From positions 37,386,001 to 37,450,000 of the forward strand of contig OX579635.1 in NCBI GenBank assembly GCA_951230915.1: 64,000 nt of DNA, read 5' to 3'. This DNA comes from Antitrichia curtipendula. Its lineage: Eukaryota > Streptophyta > Bryopsida > Hypnales > Leucodontaceae. Numbering within the stretch: position 1 is the first letter of the stretch; every line of letters starts with the position of its first letter. A model generated the notes under the pieces. It had not been told where the DNA came from, did no database searches, and was given only the letters and a program-made list of their open reading frames with translations. A program made the translations under genes and the position numbers. Positions 55,028-64,000 of the stretch are shown piece after piece.

Positions 55028-57780
55028 ATCAAAAGAGAAGAAAATTCATATTCTACGACGACCTCTTTGCTTCTAAAGTAGTTCAAAGTTTCCAAAGCAA
55101 AATTAATATCACATCCAACAATCTATTGACGAGTGAATAGACCCAATAGAATTGTTATAGATGTTATGCACAATTCAAAATTTGAATAGAATATGACGTT
55201 CATGACATACCATGTGATGGAACATAATGGAAGTTTAGGAATAAGGTAGAACAATCTAAGACCACCTAGATTTGCAATCTTAGGTATCTTTTGCAATGTG
55301 TTGATCTTTTCTTGTATTTTTCAGAGAAATAATAAGTTGAATTGAATAAAATATAAATAATATCATTATAATTTGATAAAACTTGAATTTATATGAATTT
55401 TCAAACTAGAAATATAAAATTGTTAATTCTAGTAGGTGGGCGTCATAACCATCTTGAAAAGGTTCAAAATCAATGACCTACCACTCTAATTTCATTTGAT
55501 GAATGTTATAAAAGCGCAAGTTCAACATTCTAAACACCTTTTTTATTGACTGAAATTACAATTTATTCTAACAAGTATTTACTAAAAATTAAAGTGACCT
55601 AAACCAACATTTATTAGACCACATCTTAATCAACCTTAAACCGTCCATAAATAGATGTGAATTTGGTGTCATTTTTTGACAATAGCACCTAATTGCTTGC
55701 CTAAGTACACGGCTTACATACTTTATAGAAATGGGTTCTCGACTAACGCAATTGGAAAGGTCTAGTAAATGGCAAAATTTGGATTATTGATGGCATTGGG
55801 TTGATTGCCTCTACATCATGGCACTCGGACGTTGCAAATTTTTGACTCATGCCATTTGTCAAAATGACAACAACCGCAAAAAATGCACCCTCCTCTTTGT
55901 GTTCTACGAAAATAGTGGTGACGCTTTCAACGGTAATATATTATTTCAATAGATCTATTTGCATTTTGCCATATGATTTGCTTTACCAAACTGCAATTGT
56001 CAGACACAACCGTCTTAGATCTTAATGACTATTTCTAAGCACCTCAACTTATATACATTAATTAGAGTCATATTCTTCCATACATAAACCATTGGTTTGG
56101 TGTTGGTAGCTATAAGAGTAAGTAAATAGGCGTGTAAGCCATTGTGAAGCCTCTTCAACGCCTTGTATGTGGTCAAGTAGTGAGGTTTGAGCATAGGTAT
56201 GCATGTTCTCTTCTGTTACTTCACATACATAGAGAATTGGAGCAATCATTGTGGTATTGTAGAGCATACAAAGAGTAGGAGGAAGTGTAGATCTCTATTA
56301 TTTTCTTCTTCCAAAACACTAAAGAGATCTTTGATGAAAGGTAAGAAAGTAGTATAAAAGACTAGTGAGTCAACTCCCGGATCCCATCTGCAAGGTTTTT
56401 GGTTTTAGAAAAAGAGGTAGCAACATGGAGGTAGACATTGTTAGGATAAATTTGGAGGCTATGGAGGAATTGTTGCAAGAGAACATTGTTGCCGAACATC
56501 AATTAAGATAAGAGCATGTCAGAAGCGTAAGCATCTCTACCAACTTATTTGGTCATTGTCTTCCAAATTAGTTTTAATAATTGTATTTTGACAAAACATT
56601 GCAATATAGTATAGGATCATACATGAGAAGTGGATGAATATTAAATGTCATTTCATAATATAGTCAAGCATATGATATGTTTGAATACCCATTATTTGTC
56701 CATAGGTACAGCCAAGAAGATAAACTCATTTGCTATAGTTATAAAGGTAAAGGCGATAAAAATATTGTAGTCAGCAATTGAAATATTTATAAAATTTTCT
56801 ATGCAAGTAGAATACTTTATATGCACTTTGCAATTCTAATTTTAAAAAAGGCAAATGTACTAGCAAAATATGAATTGTTGTTAATGTGAATTAGAAATAC
56901 ATACTTCAATGAATAAGCTATATGATGAATTAGAAAATTGAATTAAATTATCTTTAAATTGGATTTGAAAAGACCATAACTTTCACATTACACGTCCAAA
57001 CACCACAAAATCCTTGCACTCCTTTGTGCATTAAGCTTTCTATTCCTATCAAGAACGCAACCTCTCACACCGAACAAAGCCCTTGTATTCCTTTGAGCAT
57101 TTATGCTTTAATGATTTTAAAGTGTTTTTAAATTAAAACATTATTTTTACTATTATTTTGGCTATGACAACTTACACAAGGCATGCTAGTACATTTCATT
57201 TCAATTAATAGTAAAGCCAAAAATAGATTGAAATATGCAAAGAGAATAGCATAACCGTAGTTATGGGAAATCACTGTTGTAGATAACTTGGCGGGCATTT
57301 CAATTGCCTCCATTGTGTTTATCATTTGTGATTGGAAGGTGGCCAAGATTCTACATAAGTCAAGATCCAAATATTTAGTCAAAATTGTAGCATGTAGGCT
57401 AGGAATGGTCATTTGTAAAGATTGTCGCGTTGAGCCCGAGCCTGGTAAAAATGTATGGACACCTTCTCTTGTTGTCAATCTTGTCCACCTTCTCTTGTTG
57501 TCAATCTTCTCACATAGTGTGAGGATGATCTCTTCCATGCATTTGCTTCACACATCTTTACGTGGAGTGGGAATATAATCTCTTCTTGCTTTTGCTTTAT
57601 ACATCTAGTTGCGAGGATTTCCAAATCTTCTTGCAAGGATTTCTCTTGTATGGTGAGATCCAAGTGACAATCAAAGTGGATGGCGGTAGTACATGGAATT
57701 CTCAATCTCATAACTTTGTATATAATAGAATAGAAGTTATCCCTCTTAAATGATCTAATGTTAGACTTCTTGAATTGCAG
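55028..57780. other. Intergenic, no gene recognised
   Basis: Mixed AT-rich sequence; minus-strand frames up to 136 codons (57128-57538) have no recognisable domain. A two-copy 26-bp tandem repeat ('caccttctcttgttgtcaat', at 57460 and 57486) is the only clear structure. Confidence 0.4.
57460..57511. repeat. 26-bp tandem duplication
   Basis: 'caccttctcttgttgtcaat' is followed by 'cttgtc' in the first copy and 'cttctc' in the second. Confidence 0.8.
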
Positions 57781-57789
57781 GACAACATC

Positions 57790-57900
57790 ATGGATGGCCG
57801 GCGCTCAACGAGGAGTGCATCTTTTGGTAAGAAGCAAGATATTGAGGGATCGCATACAAGCAAGCGTGTAGCAAAGAAGGAGAAACAATCACCCGAAGAG
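57790..57900 (+). CDS. Candidate first exon of an unidentified small basic protein
   Basis: After a convincing acceptor (ttgaattgcag, ending 57780) an ATG opens MDGRRSTRSASFGKKQDIEG, followed by the basic stretch TSKRVAKKEKQSPEE. Two donors fit: TTTTG|GTAAGA at 57826 (phase 1) and GAAGAG|GTATTG at 57900 (phase 0). The phase-1 donor would join in frame to the zinc-finger-like segment at 62782. No domain is recognisable, and it may be a remnant. Confidence 0.3.
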
Positions 57901-58827
57901 GTATTGTACCCTTCTCAAACTGGAATGTGTAATATGCCTTTTGAATTCCATGGCCTTCCCTAGAGTTCAAGATTTGATCACTTCATCTCTTGTCATTCAT
58001 TGGGTTGATGGTTTAGAACCTTGCCACTTTTATTGAATTGACTACTTCACACTCCTAGGACCTTGTGGTACCGCAAGTGCTCTCACATGTCATTTGATTA
58101 TTTTTTAGTAGGTGCATAAGTATCATCAATATCTAAATTGAGTGGGCAGGTTGGAATCATTAATTTTGACGTTCTTTTAAGCGAGTACTTTACAAATCAC
58201 TCACTTGCGGTATGCAAGTGATATCTATCATTTCTTAAAAATATTTTAGACCTTATTAGTTGATTACCAACCCTTTATTGGGCATCAAAAGTTTTTAGAG
58301 AGAGACTAATGCATTACAATCGAAATGTTTTTCTATTAAAGGTTATTTTATAATTATAATAATATACATGTCCAAAAACTATTTTAAATAAATTTATTAT
58401 TAGCTTTATTATAGTGAATAATAGTTTTATTATTAGCACAATATTGAAAATGGATGATAAATTTTTTTATAAATCATTTAATATTTAATTTCTTTTAATT
58501 TTTGAACTATTTAAATCAAGTAAAATTAGTGAAATCCAAATTCGCCTCTAGTTCCTAAATTATTTTTGTGTATGTGCTACGCACTCCCAGGCTGTTGCAG
58601 TACCGCAATTGACCTGCGAGACTCAGTTTTTCTTAAGCTTAATTACGGATCACCAACCCATATCTTTGCTTTAATTTTTTTCTTCAATTATCAACCCAAA
58701 TCAATTTTGCTTTATTTGTTGTATTTGTTCATTTGACTTCTTATTCATTTGATATTCAAGAAACTACCATGAAGTTCCTAGATAATCTTGATTTATTTTC
58801 TTATTGAATTATTTAGAAGAAGCACCA
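57901..58827. other. AT-rich spacer, nothing recognised
   Basis: No exon or paired repeat ends were identified; 58330-58520 is extremely AT-rich. Confidence 0.4.
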
Positions 58828-60339
58828 TTAACCCCTAAAGGTTTTTGACTATGTTTTTACCAAAACGTTCCAAAACTGCCATTTCTAGGACAAGTACCAA
58901 TTTATTTATTTTAAGACTTTTTTGAACTCATGGAACCATAGGTTCTTGTAGTAAACTAGTTTGAGAACATGTGGGAAAAATTTCAGGAATTTCCACCATG
59001 TAGATTGCAAGATATTTGCATTTGAATTGGAAAAAAAAAAAAATTTGGCCCAGCAAAAATCAGGCGGCTGCACTTCAGATGGTCACATGTGTATGAAAAA
59101 ATGCCCAAAATGGTGGTTAGTCTTTGAATTCATTCTTAAAGGCAAGCTAGCAACATGCTCGAAAATTTTCAGATCATTTGGAATTGTACAACATATACGA
59201 AAAAATAGTAAGTAGAAAGAAGTAGAAATGATTCAAAACACTAAATTGTTATTCATGGAATTGGAAAATCCCAATCCCAAAGGTTGTAATGTTGTACTCC
59301 CTCCGTCCCAAAATGATCTTCCTATTGGCCTTCATTTTTTGTCCCAAAATGATCTTCCTGTTGTACTTTGTGAGCTGCAAATTGGTCAAATTTAACTTTT
59401 GGTTGTTCTTTAGGACTAACAAAACAATTCCAAGCAATAGTTCCCCCTCCATCTATGCAATCACTAATCAAAAGACAAATAAAATGGTTGAAGGGGTCAA
59501 TCAACACTTTTTGTTTTTATTTTTTGCATCTCTTTGAATATTATTTAATTGAAGGAGATGAAGGCTTTTGAAGGCAAAATATAGGTCCACATAGGATCTT
59601 TGACTTATACTAACTACCCACAAAATGACGACCTCACACTCAATAATTAAATAACCACTGGTGCTCCTTGAAAATACCCAAAAAATTTCACTTTTCAATA
59701 ATCCAAAACTACAGTTTAAAAAGGGCTTCAAAACTCAAAGTTTTAAGGGCAATAGGAGTGCACCAAACTCCATATATAGTGCAAAATAGGCTTTAAAAAT
59801 GTTATTTTTAGTCTTAATCCGGGACATTTTGTCTAACAGGAAGATCATTTTGGGACGGAGGGAGTAGTAAATAGTCTACACCTAATGTTTTTATTTTTTT
59901 TCAAAAATATTTAAAACTGAATTAAATACAGGGTTTCAAAGTTTATCTTAGAGTAGAGATTCTACAACTACCCGCAAACTACCCACAAACTTAAACTCCC
60001 ATAACTTTTATCTCATTAATACAAATGAAAATATTCAAAGCTTTCATATATATATAAAGATCTAGATAACTAATTTCAAATTTTAATTTTAAAAAAAAGT
60101 GAATTTTCAAGAAGTTTTTTTTGCTACCCGAGTTGTCCGCCGAGCAATGAAAACAACAATCATATCATAACTTTTTAATCTTGTAGTCAAAAGTTATGAA
60201 AATTATCAGGCCTTAAAGCTACTCTTTGGGCACATATTGTGTGAAAATTTCAAAGAAAAAAACCAAAAACTCCATTCGTAATAAGCTGTCCAAAATTGTT
60301 ATGTTGCCAAAAAATGAAGTTTAGTACTTTAGGGGTTAA
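58828..60339 (-). mobile_element. TTAA-ended element with nested Stowaway-like MITE
   Basis: The ends TTAACCCCTAAAGG (58828-58841) and CTTTAGGGGTTAA (60327-60339) are exact inverted repeats. Read on the minus strand it follows the reference copy at 4403-5336 throughout. Without the 568-bp insertion and its TA duplication it would be about 942 bp, close to the 934 bp of the reference. It is better preserved than the copy at 19787. Confidence 0.8.
59297..59864. mobile_element. Stowaway-like (Tc1/mariner) MITE
   Basis: The left end CTCCCTCCGTCCCAAAATGA and the right end are perfect inverted repeats over at least 27 bp, and TA is duplicated on both sides (59295-59296, 59865-59866). CTCCCTCCGTCCC is the textbook Stowaway terminus. 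Near the left end the motif 'gtcccaaaatgatcttcct' is repeated once more 32 bp inward. Compared with the empty site in the 4403 copy, the insertion is exactly at one TA. At 568 bp it is long for a Stowaway and has no transposase. Confidence 0.85.
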
Positions 60340-61650
60340 ATGTCCTTGGATCAAGTTTCCCGTAATTTGGTGTCTCCACATCACAAATTCACAATGTTTG
60401 CAATGATCTAAAATCCCTCTTGCGGTACCACAAGTTTAATTTTTTGACGATATTGACAATGCTAATTTACAACTTTTGGGATTTGTTGGATCAATTATGT
60501 GAATCTTAAACTCTAGTATTTGGACAAAAACATTGAAATTAAAAATATAATGTATGATTACAAAATATAAATTGAATGCATTGCCCAATTCAAAAAATGT
60601 TTCAAATGCAAGGACATTAAGACGTAAGAATGGTCCATATTACAACCTATACTCTCTCTACAATGGCTAATGCTATCCCATGCTCTCAATTAAAAAAAAA
60701 AATTCAAGTGTTGTGAGAACTAACATCATTTGCATGTTTGTCAAACTATTGTTATTTTAAGTCCTATAAATGTTAGTTTACTTCAACTTTGTATGCAATA
60801 ATCTGAAATGATGTATACCAACATGCCAAGGCACAAAAAGTTTTTTTGGAGTTCTAAGAGAAAATTGGCAAAATATAAAGTAATTCCAAATTATGTTGAA
60901 CAAAACTGAGTTTTTGAAATGGCTAACTTTGAAATTGATTTTCTTTCAAATCACAACTAATTTTTCTTCAAACTTCCATAGTGACATGTAGCAAGATAGA
61001 ACAACCCATTGTGGTCAAATGACCTATAGTCGACACCTAGGAAATAACCCCATTATGAGTTTTTTCAATTTGTGAGATTTTTGCTTCAATGCATCTCTTA
61101 CATGATAGTAATGGAGTGATTAGTGACTTCATTAGGAACTTCCAATTTTTCAATGAGAATTGATTGTAAGAATTGACTTTAAGCCTTCCGTGTTAGAAAA
61201 TACTATGACTACTTTAGGTGAACAAAATGAGCATGATGGGTTCAGATTTTGTTGTTTCTAAGGTAGTCTACAGACTTTTTTGGGACATGATGTACTGTAC
61301 ACTTCAAAAATTCATAGCAAATTCATACTTTTCAAAAAAAACATAATTTCAATTGCTCTCATTGTTTCTCAAACTTGTACTACTATGGAAAAATAATTGA
61401 AAAATTTCGACAACCATATGAGTCAAACTTCTAATTCTGACTACAATGGGTTGTTTTATCTTATGTCGCACACTACAAATTTTGTTTATCTAATGCTGAA
61501 ATTTGTCCATCCATGCTTATGGTATGGTTGTTTGAATGAAAACATTTCAACTTTGTACTCAGCTTTGTCAATGATTGTACATGATTTTTCTAAAGCTCTA
61601 ATATTTTATTTATTTATTTCTAGGGTGGATGTAGTTTCTTAACTTCCTAT
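60340..61650. other. AT-rich spacer, nothing recognised
   Basis: No exon or paired repeat ends were identified in this 1.3-kb stretch. Confidence 0.4.
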
Positions 61651-62652
61651 CTAAATCCTAAAGGTCTAAACCCAATGCAAGTTCATTTTTAAAACTTTCA
61701 TATGTTTTGGGACCTTACAAAATGTTAGGGAAAGGAGGGAGGAGACTGTGTGGAGGCACGGGGGTTGTTGGTGGATGAGTCGAGGCCCATGTTTGAGCGG
61801 GTGAGGTTGTGGGGTCCGGCAAAGAGCGAGGTGCTGAATAGCCCACGTGAAGTGATAGAGTCCGATAGAGGCTGAGGTGGCGGGATGAGACAGGGAAGGA
61901 GTTGCACAACAAGCAAGGCACAACCCAACTACAATGACACCACCACTAAGAAGTGACAAAGGGATACATGGGATGAGGGGTGTAAGAGGGAGCATAGAGG
62001 GGGCGATGTCAAGGTAGCCCTTTTTGCTATGGAGGGTGACCTAGCATTGGAGGGTTGCCCTCAAGACCGAGGTAGGCACAAAAGGTTGCAACCTCATTTT
62101 AGGTGTCAAATTTTGAGATCTTGACATTTTTTAGTAAAGATGGTTCCTCATGATAAAATTCTTGTACATCATTGTTTTTACAATTCAGATTTTTTAAGGG
62201 AAGTGATTTGAACATCCATGCAAAAATTGCCAATGTAAATTGATTTTTCTAAAACCTATGCCTACAATACATGTATTTTGCATATACTCTACAGGTGTGA
62301 TTGGGCTGAAATATTTTTAGCATGTTTTTAACTTATATAAAAAGTCAAATCCAAGGAATAACCACCATAATGGAATCCAATTCATGTCAAATTCAGCAGT
62401 TGAACAGCAACTGCCTGGAATTTCAGCAGTGAAAAAATAAAATATCTCGACTTTGAACCCTTAGATCTCACTCAATTTGATGAATTTTATAGTTAAAATT
62501 GGTAGATAGCTAAATAATGTAGCAAAGTTCAAGATCTTACAGTTAAAAGTTTAAATTTATTTTGTCATTTATTGTCCACTCCTCTCCTTCCTTAGACACC
62601 CTTTTTTGGAATACTTTCTTCTAAAACTATCCCCCAATCTTTTAGGGGTTAA
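61651..62652. mobile_element. Possible TTAA-ended element with GC-rich insert
   Basis: The right end CTTTTAGGGGTTAA (62639-62652) is a good family end. The proposed left end (CTAAATCCTAAAGG, about 61651) is weak. Between them, 61730-62040 is unusually GC- and G-rich ('ggagggaggagactgtg', 'gaggtggcgggatgag') and reads as a foreign insert or gene scrap. A minus-strand frame of 109 codons crosses it without a known domain. Confidence 0.35.
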
Positions 62653-62781
62653 GAAACAAATACGGCCTGTTTTGCACTAGATGAAATGAGCCAATGTCTT
62701 CTTTGCATTCATGTTTATTATATTTTCATATGGATTGCTTCAAAATTATGTAACGATTATTTTATTTTTTTGTCAACGTAG

Positions 62782-62920
62782 GTTCAGATGAGTTTATTGT
62801 TGTGAAACCTGAATGAAAAGCAAAAGGTTCAAGAAAAAGGTGTGAATTATGTGTCAAGTATTTCAAGAGATCGAATGACCTGTACAACTCACACCAATGG
62901 ACATTGTCATCAAGCACAAG
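62782..62920 (+). pseudogene. Zinc-finger-like exon fragment
   Basis: After an acceptor (caacgtag, ending 62781) one frame reads SDEFIVVKPE, a TGA stop, then KAKGSRKRCELCVKYFKRSN and DLYNSHQW. CxxC followed by F, L and H at C2H2 spacing suggests a zinc finger, but only one His is in place. The in-frame stop makes it a likely remnant. It is cut at 62921 by the end of a TTAA-family fragment. Confidence 0.35.
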
Positions 62921-63190
62921 TAATCCCTTAAGGACAATTAGTTATTAAATTGACAGTTGAAAATCTAGGTAGTTTTTTATAAAGTCAATTTCAATTGGAT
63001 GTTCATGAAATTTTGAGTCAAGATGTGAACATGTATCCCATAGTGAGAATCCATTTATTTTTTTCAATTGAGTACCCAAATCAAAAAAGTTTAGGGCAAC
63101 ATAACTTTTTTGGCAACTTAGATAATTTGGAAAAAATTTGCAAAAATTCTCATCAATGTTTGAAACACATGGACAATTTCCATTGATAAA
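62921..63190 (-). repeat. Truncated TTAA-family fragment, inverted relative to 1-911
   Basis: It starts TAATCCCTTAAGGAC, a decayed end, and then matches the reverse complement of about 911 back to 640 ('tataaagtcaatttc', 'tgttcatgaaatttt', 'gggcaacataac'). The far end is missing. Confidence 0.55.
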
Positions 63191-63940
63191 GGAATAATAC
63201 AAAGAACCAAGGGAGTCAATCCTAACGGGATTTTTTTTTACATTTGCAAAGAGCACTACAACGACCAAATAAAAACACAATCACAAGCCCTCAAGGGAGG
63301 TCGGGACCAAGTGGGATCACTGCAAAGAGACACCAATCAGTTGAAGCTCCCCATCCGATTGGTGAGCTTCCACTACATGGATAGCCGAGACCTCTCTCCA
63401 AAGAACTAGTTTGCAACCCTGTATTAGGGCCTCCTTACATGTATTGGTGTGTGGGAGGAGTCAGCATGGTCAAAACATAGAAAGCACTTTTATGCTCTTT
63501 CTACAGTCTCTAATACATTGATATCAGTGGAACTCTCTCTCTTGCTTTCACGCTTACCTATCATCGGTGGCATTGTTCTTGTCTTTTAGTTGCTTTCTTT
63601 GCCCACCGAGCTTACATATAAGTTGGCCCTTAGTTTATTCAAGATCTTTCAGTTGCTTGAAACATGAATTCACATGAATTCAAATATTTCAAATTTAATC
63701 ATCCGTGGCAAGTGATATGTGTTAGGTTTTGAAGGTTAAACATTGGAACCACCAGTAATTTATACCAAGCCCTGATCAGAAGTATAGTCATGCACTAAAT
63801 GGTCCTCTTAGTGCATGTGACACTCATTCATCCAAGGTACACTATTTTGATTTATGTTGGAAGAAATACTACTATTAATATTGAATTAATTTCCTCAAAA
63901 ATAAAATTTTGTAGCAACACAATATTTATGTGGAAGGGAG
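63191..63940. other. Intergenic, nothing recognised
   Basis: A less AT-rich patch (63280-63450) shows no coding signal or repeat ends that I can identify. Confidence 0.35.
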
Positions 63941-64000
63941 TTAACTCCTAAACGTCCAGAGTCTTTTCCAGAATTGAGAAAAATCATTATAAAGTACTAT
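63941..64000. mobile_element. Left end of another TTAA element, cut by window end
   Basis: TTAACTCCTAAACG (63941-63954) is a near match to the family end and is followed by 'tccagagtcttttccagaattgag', similar in place and composition to the start of the 32811 copy ('cccaaggccttttttgagctt'). Confidence 0.45.

Noticed and set aside
61666..61995. 109-codon minus-strand frame rich in Leu, Pro and Cys
   Set aside because: It coincides with the G-rich island, overlaps two other minus-strand frames of similar length, and shows no recognisable signal peptide or domain pattern.

Overview
This is a nuclear window from a land plant, most likely a bryophyte and probably a moss. The evidence is an 843-residue eukaryotic eEF2 with plant-type introns, a plant telo-box promoter motif, an NB-LRR gene with an RPW8-like N-terminus, a plant-type EDRF1 remnant, and LRRs of the 'GCSSLTQLP' kind that I associate with mosses. 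The genus cannot be fixed from the sequence. Genes are sparse and their exons are GC-richer islands in AT-rich, transposon-filled DNA.

Layout. 1-12.5 kb: one RRM exon (1641-1949) followed by a decayed ~200-bp tandem array, a complete TTAA-ended element and several small inverted-repeat elements. 12.7-16.8 kb: eEF2 in three exons. 17.4-22 kb: MITEs, a ~490-bp imperfect palindrome and a second TTAA element with a nested Stowaway-like insertion. 22.0-22.9 kb: broken C-terminal exons of an EDRF1 homologue (minus strand). 24.6-28.7 kb: a TPR-CHAT protein gene in two exons. 30-35.6 kb: a dense nest of MITEs, including a PIF/Harbinger-like element split by a TTAA element. 37.1-39.3 kb: a three-exon minus-strand gene rebuilt here, with an RPW8/HeLo-like N-terminus and a DUF4384-like C-terminus, and a small MITE just upstream. 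42.5-48.2 kb: an RPW8-NB-LRR gene with about 45 nearly identical 24-residue LRRs, whose end is broken by a frameshift and a stop. 49.5-64 kb: more TTAA elements, a decayed transposase-like gene, a textbook Stowaway-like element and possible fragments of a zinc-finger gene.

How the genes may relate. eEF2 is a housekeeping translation factor and EDRF1 is a dead remnant. The TPR-CHAT protease-like gene, the RPW8/HeLo-DUF4384 gene and the RPW8-NLR lie within about 24 kb. Their domain families are tied to immunity or regulated cell death, so a loose defence cluster is a reasonable inference, but the sequence does not prove it.

The most distinctive structural feature is a family of roughly 0.85-0.93 kb non-coding elements bounded by TTAACCCCTAAAGG inverted ends. 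At least six complete copies and several partial ones lie in 64 kb. Two copies carry the same Stowaway-like insertion at the same TA that is empty in a third copy.
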